64,000 nucleotides of DNA, taken from NCBI GenBank assembly GCA_019636815.1, contig JAHBWT010000007.1:25528-89527 (forward strand), written 5' to 3'. Position 1 is the stretch's first letter. Each line of letters begins with the position of its first letter. Below, in pieces: positions 33,840 to 45,705 of this stretch. The notes below the pieces were generated by a model. That model was not told where the DNA came from. It did no database searches and worked only from the letters and a program-made list of their open reading frames with translations. The stretch comes from Nitrospira sp. (GTDB lineage Bacteria; Nitrospirota; Nitrospiria; Nitrospirales; Nitrospiraceae). The position numbers and the translations under genes are program-made.

Positions 33840-34535
33840 ATGTTGACGATTGCACTATCCAAGGGAAAGCTTATCGATTCAGCTCTCCAACTTTTCCGGC
33901 GCGCCGGCTATAACATTACCGGATTGTCGAGAGATGGCCGACGACTGATCTTCGTCAGCCGCGAGAACGATATAACCTTCCTCATCGTTCGCCCCAGCGA
34001 TGTCCCGACCTATGTGGAGTATGGCGGGGCAGACGCCGGGATTGTCGGGAAAGACGTCTTGATGGAGCAGGAAAGTGATGTATACGAACCATTGGATTTA
34101 GGGTTCGGAGCGTGTAGAATCTCGGTCGCCGCGCTCCAGGGAGAGGGATCGAATGATCGCCTGTCCTCCAAGGTGCGTATCGCGACCAAATATCCTCGGA
34201 TCACAGAACGGTACTTTAATAAGCGTGGAGTTCCGGTCGAGATCATCAAACTGTATGGTTCGATCGAGTTGGCGCCGGTCGTGGGGCTGGCGGATCGGAT
34301 TGTGGATTTAGTCGAAACCGGCGGCACGCTCAAGGCCCATGACCTCGTCGAAGTGGAAGTGATTGCCAAATCGTCGGCACGTTTCATCGTCAATCGGGCG
34401 AGCTTTCGCCTGAAGCAGGAACCGCTGATGGCGTTGATTCGAAAGCTTCGAGGTGCGGTCGGGAGCCAAGGTATTGAATCCGGCAATGGCCGTCCATTGA
34501 CTGTCGGGAGTCGCAAGAAGAGAGTCGCTCGCTGA
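33840..34535 (+). CDS. hisG: ATP phosphoribosyltransferase, short form
   Basis: 231 residues: LTIALSKGKLIDSAL, the D-V-P-x-Y-V-E-Y-G-x-x-D-x-G-I-x-G pattern, and the PRPP loop DLVETGGTLKAHDL. The length and lack of a C-terminal ACT-like domain place it in the short family, which needs the regulatory subunit HisZ for activity; no hisZ lies in this window. The last about 15 residues are a basic tail. It opens the histidine operon, is 9 nt behind murA and overlaps hisD by one base. Confidence 0.95.
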   Translation: MLTIALSKGKLIDSALQLFRRAGYNITGLSRDGRRLIFVSRENDITFLIVRPSDVPTYVEYGGADAGIVGKDVLMEQESDVYEPLDLGFGACRISVAALQGEGSNDRLSSKVRIATKYPRITERYFNKRGVPVEIIKLYGSIELAPVVGLADRIVDLVETGGTLKAHDLVEVEVIAKSSARFIVNRASFRLKQEPLMALIRKLRGAVGSQGIESGNGRPLTVGSRKKRVAR

Positions 34536-35818
34536 TGAAAATTATCACACAAGCAGATCGCAGCTTTCTCCCATCCCTGAAAAAAGCCACGCTTCGAGGA
34601 CGCACGACCGGGGCTGCAGTAGAAAAAACTGTGCGGACGATCCTGCAGGCTGTCGAGCGCGGAGGCGACAAAGCGGTCCTCCGTTACACCAAGCAGTTCG
34701 ACAAGATCACACTGAAACCGGAATCCTTGCGCGTGACGGCGGATGAGATCAAGAACGCCTATTTTCACATCCGAAAAGATGAAGGCGATGCGCTGCGCCT
34801 CGCGGCTCAGCGAATTACCTCTTTCCATGAGCGACAGCGAACCAAGACATGGATGTATCAGGACGGAGATGCCACGTTGGGGCAAGTCGTAGGACCGGTC
34901 GATGCGGTGGGGGTGTACGTGCCTGGAGGGAAAGCCGTCTACCCCTCATCTGTGCTGATGTGCGCGATTCCAGCCAAGGTGGCGGGCGTCTCGCGAATCG
35001 TGATGGTCACACCGCCACAAAAGGACGGAATCAACCCGTATTTGCTGGTCGCGGCTGACATCGCTGGTGTCACGGAGATTTATTGTATCGGCGGCATTCA
35101 AGCGGTGGCGGCACTCGCGTATGGAACGAAGACCATCGACCGAGTCGATAAGGTCGTCGGGCCGGGGAATATCTACGTGGCTACGGCGAAACGGTTGCTG
35201 TACGGCACTGTCGGCATCGACATGGTTGCAGGACCCAGCGAATTGCTGGTCGTTGCGGACGATGATGCGAAGCCGGCCCATGTGGCGGCGGACCTCCTCT
35301 GTGAAGCCGAGCATGATGAAGATGCACAAGTGTTCCTGGTCACGACATCTGAGCGTTTGGCGAAAGATGTCTCCAAACTGATCGAGAGTCAGCTGAAGGG
35401 ACTCCAAAGAGAAAAAATCGCCTCGAAATCGATTGCACGTCATGCTGTGGCATTCGTCGTTCCCACTCTGGATGATGCCATCTCGGTGGCCAACGAAATC
35501 GCGGCGGAGCATTTGACACTCTCGGTGGACAATCCTTTTGATTATCTGGAGAAGATTCGCCATGCCGGAGCCCTGTTCTTGGGGCGCTACACACCGCCTT
35601 CCGTAGCTGATTATGTCGCGGGGCCGAATCACGTCTTGCCCACGGGAGGAACGGCCAGGTTCTTTTCGCCGCTGTCCGTGAACGACTATGTGAAGGTCAG
35701 CAACATCGTGCACTATACGAAACACGAACTGGCCAAAGTTAAAGAACCGCTGATTCGCCTCGCGCAGATCGAAGGGTTTGATGCACACGCCAAGTCAGCC
35801 CAGAGCAGATTCTCATGA
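34535..35818 (+). CDS. hisD: Histidinol dehydrogenase
   Basis: 427 residues, normal length. Motifs: [20 protein letters not shown], the HisD signature region [20 protein letters not shown] and [28 protein letters not shown] (zinc His/Glu), and the C-terminal [18 protein letters not shown]. It performs the last two steps of histidine synthesis with NAD and zinc. It shares its first base with the hisG stop and its last bases with hisB. Confidence 0.97.
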   Translation: MKIITQADRSFLPSLKKATLRGRTTGAAVEKTVRTILQAVERGGDKAVLRYTKQFDKITLKPESLRVTADEIKNAYFHIRKDEGDALRLAAQRITSFHERQRTKTWMYQDGDATLGQVVGPVDAVGVYVPGGKAVYPSSVLMCAIPAKVAGVSRIVMVTPPQKDGINPYLLVAADIAGVTEIYCIGGIQAVAALAYGTKTIDRVDKVVGPGNIYVATAKRLLYGTVGIDMVAGPSELLVVADDDAKPAHVAADLLCEAEHDEDAQVFLVTTSERLAKDVSKLIESQLKGLQREKIASKSIARHAVAFVVPTLDDAISVANEIAAEHLTLSVDNPFDYLEKIRHAGALFLGRYTPPSVADYVAGPNHVLPTGGTARFFSPLSVNDYVKVSNIVHYTKHELAKVKEPLIRLAQIEGFDAHAKSAQSRFS

Positions 35819-36423
35819 AGAAGAACGGGTCTTTCCCACGTCAAGCGAATATCCACAGAGCTACCAAAGAAACCGATATCCGTGTCCAGTGGACCTTGGA
35901 TGGTAGTGGACAAGGGAAGATCGACACCGGCATCCGTTTTTTTGACCATATGCTTGAACTTCTCGCCAAACATGGGTTTTTCGACCTGACAGTTCAGGCC
36001 AAGGGTGATCTCGACATCGATGAACATCACACGGTGGAAGATGTCGGCATTGTGATGGGGAAAGCGCTTCATCAGGCATTGGGTGAAAAAGTAGGGATTA
36101 AGCGATTTGGGTTTGCCTCAGCACCACTCGATGAAACCTTGGCGCAAGTGACTGTCGATCTTAGTGGCAGGCCGTTCCTCGTTTATAACGTGAACCTGCC
36201 CGATCGGAAGATCAAAGCGTTCGATCTCGGACTGTTCGAAGACTTCTTCCAAGCCTTCGTCACCCATGGCGGGTTGAATCTGCACGTGAATCTCATGTAT
36301 GGCCGTAATCCCCATCACATCATGGAAGCGATCTTCAAGGCGCTGGCCAAGGCGTTGGATCAAGCCACAATGCCGGAAGAACGACTGGCGGGAAAAGTGC
36401 TTTCGACGAAAGGCATGCTGTAG
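35815..36423 (+). CDS. hisB: Imidazoleglycerol-phosphate dehydratase
   Basis: 202 residues: R-x-T-K-E-T-D-I start ([18 protein letters not shown]), [13 protein letters not shown], the metal-binding [13 protein letters not shown] and [17 protein letters not shown]. It is monofunctional: there is no N-terminal phosphatase domain, so histidinol phosphatase must be encoded elsewhere. It overlaps hisD by 4 nt (ATGA). Confidence 0.97.
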   Translation: MKKNGSFPRQANIHRATKETDIRVQWTLDGSGQGKIDTGIRFFDHMLELLAKHGFFDLTVQAKGDLDIDEHHTVEDVGIVMGKALHQALGEKVGIKRFGFASAPLDETLAQVTVDLSGRPFLVYNVNLPDRKIKAFDLGLFEDFFQAFVTHGGLNLHVNLMYGRNPHHIMEAIFKALAKALDQATMPEERLAGKVLSTKGML

Positions 36424-36791
36424 GTCCAGAGAGGAGCCTGCCTTGTCAGCCGTAGACCAACCTACTCGCACTGATCCTTTTCAGGGTCTCTCACCGTTCT
36501 TCGTTGAGCCTGGCATAGTCTGAGTACACATACATTTCGAATTCTCGACGAGCTGATTCATCTGATGTATTTAGGCATTCTCCGGTCGAGATGATCTGAT
36601 GCGCATCACGGTAGACGCAGTATGAAGACCCACCAGGTCCACATCGCTCTCCGGGCGCGTGCTTTCCTTTGCCTGTGAACCGATCGAATAAGTGCTCTCA
36701 GGGCCCGTAGAATTTGGCGATACAGATTGCCAGTGGCAGGAAGCTTCTAGTTACGGTATTGTTACAATTCCTTGGGGGGTAGGCAGCCATA
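36424..36791. other. Gap inside his operon with a possible gene remnant
   Basis: About 370 bases interrupt the otherwise overlapping his genes. The minus strand has a 68-codon open frame (36697 down to the stop at 36491). It reads GPGGSSYCVYRDAHQIISTG and EFEMYVYSDYARLNEER, which is protein-like, but it has no upstream start codon. It may be the 3' end of a decayed gene. A promoter for hisH could also lie here; I see no convincing one. Confidence 0.35.
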
Positions 36792-37400
36792 ATGATCGCC
36801 ATCATCGATTACGGAATGGGAAATTTGCGCAGTGTCTCCAAGGCCTTTGAGGCAGTGGGTCACCAGGCGATTGTCACGCGTGATACAGCAACCATTCGAA
36901 ACGCTAGTCATGTCGTCTTGCCCGGCGTGGGGGCGTTCGGGGATTGCATGGCAAATTTGAGGCAGTATGGGTTGATCGAGCCCATCAAGAGCGCGATCCA
37001 ATCGGGAAAGCCGTTCTTGGGGATTTGCCTGGGTTTTCAACTGCTGTTTACGGAAAGCGAAGAGTTTGGCAAACACGAGGGACTCGACATTTTCCCTGGG
37101 AACGTGCGAGCTTTTTCGAAAGATCACGCCTTGAAGGTTCCGCACATGGGATGGAATCAAGCGAACATCAAAAGGCCGTGCCCAGTTTTTGAGGGTATCG
37201 CCGACGGAGCGAATTGGTATTTCGTCCATTCTTTTTTCGTAGATCCCTATGACAAGCAGATCACAGCTACGACGACTACCTACGACATTCCCTTTGCCTC
37301 CAGCATCTGGAAGGACAATGTGGTCGCATGCCAGTTTCATCCTGAGAAGAGTCAGACGGTCGGGTTACAATTGATCAAAAATTTTGGAGGATGGAAGTGA
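36792..37400 (+). CDS. hisH: Imidazole glycerol phosphate synthase, glutaminase subunit
   Basis: 202 residues of class I glutamine amidotransferase. It starts IAIIDYGMGNLRSV, has the oxyanion loop VLPGVGAFGDCM, the nucleophile Cys in FLGICLGFQLLF, and His-Pro-Glu in CQFHPEKSQTVG. HisH supplies ammonia to HisF, which is encoded 1.5 kb downstream. An unrelated lipoprotein gene and hisA stand between them. Confidence 0.97.
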   Translation: MIAIIDYGMGNLRSVSKAFEAVGHQAIVTRDTATIRNASHVVLPGVGAFGDCMANLRQYGLIEPIKSAIQSGKPFLGICLGFQLLFTESEEFGKHEGLDIFPGNVRAFSKDHALKVPHMGWNQANIKRPCPVFEGIADGANWYFVHSFFVDPYDKQITATTTTYDIPFASSIWKDNVVACQFHPEKSQTVGLQLIKNFGGWK

Positions 37401-37411
37401 GGGGGCCTCGC

Positions 37412-38140
37412 ATGCGCTTCCGCGCAATCCTTGTGGTCAGTGCCGTTGTGACGGCAAGCACTGCAATGGGCTGTAGTGGATCCAAAGTGGCGACAAAGTC
37501 GGCTCCTGAGCTCTCTCGCTATCAGATTCGCTCCATTGCCCTCCTGCCGTTTACATCGATTGCGACACCTCAAGCCCGAGCTCAAGATGATCACCTTGTT
37601 TCGGTGCCTCAGGAAGTCCGTCGGTCAGATATTTCCTTGGCGATCCCGTCGGACGCACAACCTCCACCAAAGAAAACTATGACGGTACCGGGGTATGCAG
37701 CGAAGAAGGTGACCGAATTGTTCTGGAGGCGTCTCCAAGAATGGAAAGGCGTTCATGTCTTGTCTCCTGGCGAATCGGCTCGAGTCTTCTTGGGAAGCGA
37801 GGTGTCAATGGACGGGACTCTGGAAAAAGCCGCGGCAGAAGCCGCCAAGCGACTGGAGGTGGATGCCGTTTTGCTGGGTGTCGTGTCGGCTTATCAGGAG
37901 CGTGTGGGCGGTCGCCTGGGGGCTAATCCTCCGGCAACCGTTGGCTTCGAGGCCAAGATGGTAACGGGGGACGGACAAGTGCTCTGGGTCGGCAGATACT
38001 ATGAGCGGCAGCGGCCCATGAACGAAGATCTTATCGGATTCTTGCAACGATGGACGTTTGTGACGGCGGACGAGTTGGCAGAATACGGCGTCGACGAAGT
38101 GTTGAAGGAGTTTCCGTTCGGGAGGGGTAGAGAAGAGTAA
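37412..38140 (+). CDS. Lipoprotein of unknown function within his operon
   Basis: About 242 residues from MRFRAILVVSAVVTA; GAGGGGG lies upstream of this ATG, and the frame's earlier ATG overlaps hisH. A lipobox (STAMGC) ends the signal peptide. The body has SIALLPFTS near the N-terminus and AKRLEVDAVLLGVVSAYQER with GDGQVLWVGRYYE later. This resembles the GNA1162/CsgG-like 'penicillin-binding-protein-activator' style of envelope lipoproteins, but no family is certain. It sits between hisH and hisA with a 1-nt gap to hisA, so it must be co-transcribed with histidine genes. No link to histidine synthesis is evident. Confidence 0.75.
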   Translation: MRFRAILVVSAVVTASTAMGCSGSKVATKSAPELSRYQIRSIALLPFTSIATPQARAQDDHLVSVPQEVRRSDISLAIPSDAQPPPKKTMTVPGYAAKKVTELFWRRLQEWKGVHVLSPGESARVFLGSEVSMDGTLEKAAAEAAKRLEVDAVLLGVVSAYQERVGGRLGANPPATVGFEAKMVTGDGQVLWVGRYYERQRPMNEDLIGFLQRWTFVTADELAEYGVDEVLKEFPFGRGREE

Positions 38141-38141
38141 G

Positions 38142-38864
38142 ATGCTGGTCATTCCTGCCATCGATTTAAAAGATGGACGCTGTGTCAGGCTGTGCCAAGG
38201 CGATATGGCTGCCGAAACCATCTACTCTGACGATGTAAGGGAGGTCGCGCGTAAGTGGGAACAGAGCGGAGCCAGCTTGATCCACGTCGTGGATTTGAAC
38301 GGAGCGGTTGACGGGGAGCCTAAGAATTTGCCGCATATCCAGTCCATCCTGAAATCGGTCGGCGCATCGATCCAGGTTGGGGGCGGCATCAGGAGTCTGG
38401 GTACGGTTCGGCAGTATCTGAACGCCGGTGTGTCGCGTGTGGTGCTCGGCACCGCCGCGCTCACGAATCGGACTTTGCTCGATGAAGCGTGCCGAGAGTT
38501 TCCCAAGCGGGTCCTGCTTGGGCTCGATGCCCGGGATGGCCGAGTGGCGGTCAAAGGTTGGACGGCGGTGTCCGAGGTCAAAGCCATTGATCTCTTGAAA
38601 GAGCTCGCGGGCTGTTCGATCGGGGCGGTGATCTACACCGACATTGCGCGAGACGGGATGCTCAATGGTCCGAATTTATCTGCCCTAAAGGAGATCGTCG
38701 CAAGTTCGCCATTCCCGGTGATCGCATCGGGAGGTATCACCAGCCTGGAGGATCTTCGAGCTGTGCGGTCGCTTGGTCCCAAGATCGAGGGAGCGATTGT
38801 CGGCAAGGCACTCTATGATGGCAAACTGGATTATCAAGGCGCAGTGGAGGCGCTGAGCGAGTGA
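38142..38864 (+). CDS. hisA: HisA: ProFAR isomerase
   Basis: 240 residues, a TIM barrel: MLVIPAIDLKDGRCVRLCQG, IHVVDLNGAVDG (catalytic-type Asp), IQVGGGIRSLGTV, LLGLDARDGRVAVKGW, IYTDIARDGMLNGPN and PVIASGGITSLEDL. The length is normal. It starts one base after the lipoprotein stop. It isomerises ProFAR to PRFAR, the substrate of HisF/HisH. Confidence 0.97.
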   Translation: MLVIPAIDLKDGRCVRLCQGDMAAETIYSDDVREVARKWEQSGASLIHVVDLNGAVDGEPKNLPHIQSILKSVGASIQVGGGIRSLGTVRQYLNAGVSRVVLGTAALTNRTLLDEACREFPKRVLLGLDARDGRVAVKGWTAVSEVKAIDLLKELAGCSIGAVIYTDIARDGMLNGPNLSALKEIVASSPFPVIASGGITSLEDLRAVRSLGPKIEGAIVGKALYDGKLDYQGAVEALSE

Positions 38865-38932
38865 AAGGGATGGCGTGAAGAGAGGTCACCTAGCTCCTCG
38901 ATTCGCGTGCGTTTTTCCCTAACCGACACCGT

Positions 38933-39715
38933 ATGTTGACCAAGCGCATTATTCCCTGTCTGGACGTCAAAGAGGGGCGTGTGGTCAAGGGCGTCAGCTT
39001 CGTCAATCTCCGCGATGCCGGTGATCCGGTCGAAGCGGCGGTGGGGTATGATCGTGAAGGAGCGGACGAACTCTGTTTTCTCGATATCACCGCATCGCAT
39101 GAAAACCGAAAGACGATCATTGATGTGGTCGAGCGGACGGCTGCCAGGGTCTTCATGCCGGTGACGGTTGGTGGCGGTGTGGGGACGCTCGACGATATCC
39201 GAACCTTGTTGAATGCCGGAGCCGATAAAGTGAACATCAATACGGCGGCAGTCCGGCGGCCTGAGTTTGTGAAAGAGGCCGCTCAGCGTTTTGGGACGCA
39301 ATGCATTGTCGTGGCCATTGATGCCAAACGCGCTGCAGGTGATCACTGGGAGGTCTTCACACACGGCGGTCGGCAAGCTACGGGATTTGATGCGGTGGAG
39401 TGGGCAAAATGGATGGAACAGTACGGTGCGGGCGAAATTTTGTTGACCAGCATGGATCAGGATGGCCGGCAGACGGGATACGATGTGGATCTCACCGCGA
39501 CCGTGTCAGGAGCCCTGTCGATTCCGGTGATTGCGTCGGGCGGAGTCGGGACGCTGGAGCACCTGTACGATGGCTTTATGAAGGGGAAAGCCGATGCGGT
39601 CTTGGCCGCGTCTATTTTCCATTTTCGGACCTATACGATCTCCCAAGCGAAGGCATATTTGCGGGAACGTGGTGTCCCAGTCCGCATGACTACCCCCATT
39701 GATCGAGTCGCGTGA
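38933..39715 (+). CDS. hisF: Imidazole glycerol phosphate synthase, cyclase subunit
   Basis: 260 residues: [82 protein letters not shown] and [17 protein letters not shown]. The two catalytic Asp (in CLDV and SMDQDG) are present. It pairs with HisH. The C-terminal end runs up to the hisIE start. Confidence 0.97.
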   Translation: MLTKRIIPCLDVKEGRVVKGVSFVNLRDAGDPVEAAVGYDREGADELCFLDITASHENRKTIIDVVERTAARVFMPVTVGGGVGTLDDIRTLLNAGADKVNINTAAVRRPEFVKEAAQRFGTQCIVVAIDAKRAAGDHWEVFTHGGRQATGFDAVEWAKWMEQYGAGEILLTSMDQDGRQTGYDVDLTATVSGALSIPVIASGGVGTLEHLYDGFMKGKADAVLAASIFHFRTYTISQAKAYLRERGVPVRMTTPIDRVA

Positions 39716-39719
39716 CTTC

Positions 39720-40382
39720 ATGAGCCAGGCAACGGTTGACCAGTTGAAATTCGATGGGCAAGGACTCCTCCCAGCCGTCATTCAGGATTGGCGTGATGGC
39801 ACGGTGCTGATGCTTGGGTATATGAACCAAGAAGCACTGGCCAAGACCCTTGCCACAAAGAGAGTCCATTTTTGGAGTCGGTCTCGGAATAAGTTATGGG
39901 AAAAGGGTGAAACGTCCGGTCATACGCTTCAGGTCAAGGAGCTCTTCATTGACTGTGACGACGACACTATTCTCGTGAAGGCGCAACCTGTCGGGCCGAC
40001 CTGCCATACAGGCGCACGAACGTGCTTCTTTTCCAGGCTGGATGAACAGGGCCAAGTCCATCCATTGAATTCGGAAGATGCTCAGGGTGGAATCCTTGAA
40101 AGTGTTCTCCGCACGATTCGAGGTCGTCGTTCCACCCCTCAGTCTGGTTCCTACACCTCCAAGTTGTTCGAAGGGGGGCACGATAAGATTCTAAAGAAAG
40201 TGGCGGAAGAGGCCGGCGAGGTCTTGTTGGCGTCGAAAGGGGGCAAGAAAGAGGAAATCGTCTATGAAGTGGCCGATTTGTTCTTTCATACACTCATGGT
40301 TCTTGGGTATCACGATCTCTCATTGCAGGACATCTATGGAGAGTTAGGACGTAGATTTGGGAAATCGGGTCTGAGGCCGTGA
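39720..40382 (+). CDS. hisI: Bifunctional PR-AMP cyclohydrolase / PR-ATP pyrophosphatase
   Basis: 220 residues, a HisI-HisE fusion. The N-terminal cyclohydrolase has TVLMLGYMNQEALAKTL, SRSRNKLWEKGETSGH and the zinc-site pair DCDDDTILVKAQPVGPTCHTG. The C-terminal MazG-like HisE domain has SYTSKLFEGGHDKILKKVAE and EEIVYEVADLFFHTLMVLGY. The ATG at 39720 lies just past the hisF stop; an in-frame ATG at 39699 overlaps hisF. It catalyses steps two and three of the pathway. Confidence 0.96.
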   Translation: MSQATVDQLKFDGQGLLPAVIQDWRDGTVLMLGYMNQEALAKTLATKRVHFWSRSRNKLWEKGETSGHTLQVKELFIDCDDDTILVKAQPVGPTCHTGARTCFFSRLDEQGQVHPLNSEDAQGGILESVLRTIRGRRSTPQSGSYTSKLFEGGHDKILKKVAEEAGEVLLASKGGKKEEIVYEVADLFFHTLMVLGYHDLSLQDIYGELGRRFGKSGLRP

Positions 40383-40457
40383 AAGAAACCACAAGTTCAT
40401 CCAATCGTGAATTCAGCAGGCAGGCATCGGCGTTGAAAGCTGCTTCATGAGGTCGGT

Positions 40458-40802
40458 ATGAGCGATTGTCTGTTTTGCAAGATCGTAGAGAAAAAGATTC
40501 CGGCGAAGCTCATTCAGGAGGATGAGCACACGGTGGCCTTTGACGACATCAATCCCCAGGCGCCTGTCCATACGCTGGTGATCCCCAAACGGCATGTGAC
40601 AGCCGTTCACGACTTGGGGCTCGAGGATGAAACGCTGCTCGCGAGATTGCTGATGAGCTGCACAAAGGTGGCAGCCTTGAAAGGCTTGCAGAGCTCCGGC
40701 TATCGGATCGTGACGAATACCGGGAAAGACGCGGGACAAACCGTCTTCCATCTTCATTTTCATGTGATGGGTGGCAGACGTATGACCTGGCCTCCCGGGT
40801 GA
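40458..40802 (+). CDS. HIT-family protein, HinT type
   Basis: 114 residues: DCLFCKIVEKKIPAKLIQED start (with the C-x-x-C zinc pair of bacterial HinT), FDDINPQAPVHTLVIPKRHV, N-T-G-x-x-A-G-Q-T-V-F-H and the triad HLHFHVMGGR. HinT hydrolyses aminoacyl-adenylate and AMP-amidate compounds. It follows the histidine genes by 75 nt, a frequent neighbour in many bacteria. Confidence 0.93.
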   Translation: MSDCLFCKIVEKKIPAKLIQEDEHTVAFDDINPQAPVHTLVIPKRHVTAVHDLGLEDETLLARLLMSCTKVAALKGLQSSGYRIVTNTGKDAGQTVFHLHFHVMGGRRMTWPPG

Positions 40803-40945
40803 ACACGATATTGAAAAGATCCTCAGTTTTGTCAGTCGTTCGAGTCCCGCAATGTACGCTGCCAATGTACGTCTCGAGGCCCGTTTTTCATTGTAACCTT
40901 TGCCTGACGAGCTTTTGAACATCGGCCAGGAATCACGAATTCTAA

Positions 40946-41615
40946 ATGCGAACGATTGATCTTGTCGAAACCGTCACCAAGGCAATAAAGCATCTTTCGA
41001 AAAAAGGTTGTGGAGTTGAGCCTTACTTGTTCCTCACCACCAAATGCGAAGCCCCTTTTCGTGATCGGCTTGCTATAGAGTTTCACGATGTCTTTAAAGC
41101 AGAATCTGGTAGATACCAACGTTATGAAGCTACACTTGAACATACATTCAATAGCGGGAAGAAGAGGAAGAAGGTTGATATTGCTGTTTTCGAGCGTGAC
41201 CAAAAAAATGGCAGATTCTCTCGTCCTATTGGGGTTGTAGAGTTGAAATATGTGGCCAATCCTGTCAGACCCCAAGGTAATCCGCAATCACCTTAAGGAT
41301 CTATACAAAGATTTGCTTAAGGCAGAAAGAGTTATTCATCGAAAATGTGCGAATTATGTTGGAGTTATGCTAGTCCGTGAAGCGGTTAAGGATGATCTCA
41401 AAAAGGTTGATGCCTGTACCGAAGTTATTGGGAAATATAAGCCGCTCAGTCGTCAGCAGGTAGACAATTTGTCTGACATCTATCGCAAAGTCCTCACGGT
41501 TTTCGATCAAAGAAAGAGAAAAAGACCAAAAATCGTCCCTCCTTCAGCGCCTGTTTTCGTGGGAAATGACTTAGGGGTCAAGGTTTTCTTTCGCTGGTGG
41601 CTCTTGATCCTGTAA
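40946..41615 (+). pseudogene. Frameshifted PD-(D/E)XK nuclease-like gene
   Basis: Two overlapping frames (40946-41296 and a +1 frame to 41615) join into one protein of about 222 residues if one C is removed from the CCCC run at 41270-41273. The joined text reads IGVVELKYVANPVRP then KVIRNHLKDLYKDLLKAERV. The first part has KVDIAVFE followed by VVELKY, the D and E-x-K of restriction-type nucleases. The second part is a helical K/R-rich domain. The start lacks a good ribosome site. The stretch is visibly AT-richer than hisIE and dnaG on either side, which suggests recent acquisition. It is either a real frameshift mutation or a sequencing error. Confidence 0.6.
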
Positions 41616-41672
41616 AGTCTACCACTTGCCGCTTCGTTTGAGTAGAATACCATTGGATCGCAATATGCTCGA

Positions 41673-41702
41673 TTGACACTTTTTGGTTTGGTTTGTTAGT
41701 CT
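41673..41702 (+). promoter_or_regulatory. Candidate sigma-70 promoter of dnaG-rpoD
   Basis: A perfect TTGACA (41673-41678) is followed after 18 nt by TAGTCT (41697-41702), which keeps the key T-A...T positions. It lies 80-110 nt before the dnaG start in an otherwise empty AT-rich gap. Confidence 0.4.
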
Positions 41703-41780
41703 GAACGGTCAATTATTTCGATTACTTATCAACCGACTTGTCCGGTCGTGCACGACGGGAACGTAGGAGCTGTGACTCTA

Positions 41781-43604
41781 GTGGGCCGAAGCTTGATTTC
41801 CGACGATATCAAGAATCGAATAAGAGATCGAGTAGATATCGCGGATGTCGTCGGGCAACATGTCTCGCTGAGGAGGGCGGGGCAGAATCTCGTAGGGTTG
41901 TGCCCATTTCATCAGGAGAAGAGCCCTTCTTTCTCGGTCAGTCCTTCCAAACAAATGTTTTACTGCTTCGGCTGTAAGGCTGGGGGAGATGTCTTCACCT
42001 TTCTGACCAAAATTACTGGGACAGCCTTTCCGGAAGTGCTGCGGGAGCTTGGAGACAAGGTGGGCATTGCGGTGGAAGAGTCGCCTGCGGAACGAGTGCA
42101 ACGCGGGCAGAGCCATCGCATTGAAGAAATCAACCGGGCCTCGATGACGTGGTTTCAAGCCAATCTGCGTGATCTGCAAATCGGTGTCACGGCTCGTGAG
42201 TATCTGAACAAACGAGGTATCCAACAATCGACAGTGGATGCGTTCCAAATTGGAGTGTCGTCCCCGGAATGGGATGGGTTGTTTAAATTCCTTTCTCGAC
42301 ATGGATTCTCTCATAGCGAGATCATGGCAGCTGGGCTCGGAAGTCCGAGACAAAACGGTAATGGGTATTACGACAAGTTCCATGGACGGCTCATGTTCAC
42401 GATCACCGATCTGCGCAAGCGTGTGGTGGGATTCGGTGGACGTGTGTTGGATGACCGCATGCCCAAGTACCTCAATTCGCCCGATACCTTGTTGTTTAAG
42501 AAGGGCCAAACCCTTTTCGCCTTCGATCAGGCGCGCGAGGCGATCGTGCGGACCAAGACAGTGATCGTCGTCGAAGGCTATTTCGACGCGATCGCGCTCC
42601 ACCAAGCAGGACTTACCCATACCGTCGCCACGCTGGGAACGGCCTTGACGGCTGAGCATATTCAGGCCCTGCGGCGGTTTGCCGACCAGGTCGTGTTACT
42701 CTTTGACCCTGATGCGGCCGGTGTGCGCGCGACGTTGAGGGGATTGGATCTTTTCGTCAATAGTGGATTGGGTGTCAAAGTCGTTGCTCTTCCGGTTGGT
42801 GAGGACCCCGATACCTTTGTGCGGAAGGAAGGTACCGGGGCGTTTGCCCGGTTGGAAGCGGCTGCTCCGAGTCTCTTGGACTATGCGCTGAATCACACGA
42901 TCAAGCAGGCTGACGACGGCTCGCTTGAAAGCCGCATTCGAAGCGTCGATGAGGTGCTGCGAATCCTGCAGAAGAGCGAGCATCCGATCGAGCGGCAGGA
43001 GCGCATTAAAATTGTGGCGGAACGACTGGGGATCAGCGAGGCCCGACTGATTGAACGCTATCCGGCGCTTATGGCTCAGCCGAAACGAGGCGCGGAAGCA
43101 CCGCGCGCGCAGCCCGCACAGAGGGCTCCACTCAATGCTCTCTTCAAAGGATATCCTGAAGAGCGAGATCTCCTCTTACTGCTGCTGCACGGAAAATTGT
43201 TGCCTGCCGACGTTCGGCGCCTACGGCCGGAGTCCTTTACCGTCGAGCCCTGCCGCAAGCTCGTTGAGATCGCGCTCACCCATGTAGATAAAGATGGGCG
43301 CATTAGTCTCAGATCGGTCTTGGATGAGTCGATGGGCGATCCTGACTGTGGTGCCATGGCGACTGAATTGTCGATGCGCGAGGATCATTTCGACGATGTA
43401 CAGGCGCACATTACGGACTGTTTGAATTGCCTGGACCGAAAGCAATCGGAACAGGTTTTGAGAGAGCTTATTGCTAAGCTGAAAACGGCTGAGCGCGAAG
43501 GCCGTATGGACGAGGCGCGCCTGCTGAATATGCAGATCAATCAAGTACGGATGCGAAAAGCCGGCACGCCGACCGCCGGCATGGTTTTACTGGTGAAGGA
43601 GTAG
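41781..43604 (+). CDS. dnaG: DNA primase
   Basis: About 607 residues from the GTG at 41781 ([20 protein letters not shown]); in-frame GTGs at 41772 and 41748 are alternatives, and no site is ideal. The CHC2 zinc domain is [14 protein letters not shown] then [12 protein letters not shown]. The catalytic TOPRIM part is [17 protein letters not shown] and [18 protein letters not shown], preceded by [22 protein letters not shown] helical C-terminal helicase-interaction domain ([20 protein letters not shown]) ends it. It makes RNA primers at the fork. The rpoD start lies 2 nt behind the stop; rpsU, which often joins this operon, is absent. Confidence 0.96.
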   Translation: MGRSLISDDIKNRIRDRVDIADVVGQHVSLRRAGQNLVGLCPFHQEKSPSFSVSPSKQMFYCFGCKAGGDVFTFLTKITGTAFPEVLRELGDKVGIAVEESPAERVQRGQSHRIEEINRASMTWFQANLRDLQIGVTAREYLNKRGIQQSTVDAFQIGVSSPEWDGLFKFLSRHGFSHSEIMAAGLGSPRQNGNGYYDKFHGRLMFTITDLRKRVVGFGGRVLDDRMPKYLNSPDTLLFKKGQTLFAFDQAREAIVRTKTVIVVEGYFDAIALHQAGLTHTVATLGTALTAEHIQALRRFADQVVLLFDPDAAGVRATLRGLDLFVNSGLGVKVVALPVGEDPDTFVRKEGTGAFARLEAAAPSLLDYALNHTIKQADDGSLESRIRSVDEVLRILQKSEHPIERQERIKIVAERLGISEARLIERYPALMAQPKRGAEAPRAQPAQRAPLNALFKGYPEERDLLLLLLHGKLLPADVRRLRPESFTVEPCRKLVEIALTHVDKDGRISLRSVLDESMGDPDCGAMATELSMREDHFDDVQAHITDCLNCLDRKQSEQVLRELIAKLKTAEREGRMDEARLLNMQINQVRMRKAGTPTAGMVLLVKE

Positions 43605-43606
43605 TC

Positions 43607-45421
<1,815 letters not shown>

Positions 45422-45576
45422 GTCTCACAGATCGAGGCGGCGTGATTTGACTCCACTCGACGGGTCGGCCTAGAATTATAATTCTTATGGAGACGACCGG
45501 CAGGGCTGAGGCCGATGGCCGCCGTCAGGCACGTGGCGCTCATCCAGCCGTCAGCTTGAGGGCGCCCCTTCCGATC

Positions 45577-45653
45577 GGGCCCATAGCTCAGGTGGTTAGA
45601 GCGGCTGACTCATAATCAGCTGGTCCTAGGTTCAAGTCCTAGTGGGCCCACCA
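45577..45653 (+). tRNA. tRNA with CAT anticodon, probably tRNA-Ile2 (lysidine type)
   Basis: A 77-nt cloverleaf: acceptor GGGCCCA/TGGGCCC, D-arm GCTCAGGTGGTTAGAGC, anticodon loop CTCATAA with CAT, T-arm CTAGGTTCAAGTCCTAG and encoded CCA. GACTCATAATC with a following TGGTC in the variable region fits tRNA-Ile2, whose C34 is converted to lysidine to read AUA. It fits elongator tRNA-Met less well, and it lacks the initiator's mismatched first pair and GGG/CCC anticodon stem. Confidence 0.9.
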
Positions 45654-45705
45654 ACCGGGCGGGTTTCTCCCCCTTCAATGTCCAGGCATTGATGGAAAGG
45701 GCATA

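Noticed and set aside
45577..45653. Elongator tRNA-Met identity for the CAT-anticodon tRNA
   Set aside because: The GGGCCCA acceptor stem and GACTCATAATC context fit tRNA-Ile2 better; not fully excluded without a covariance-model score.
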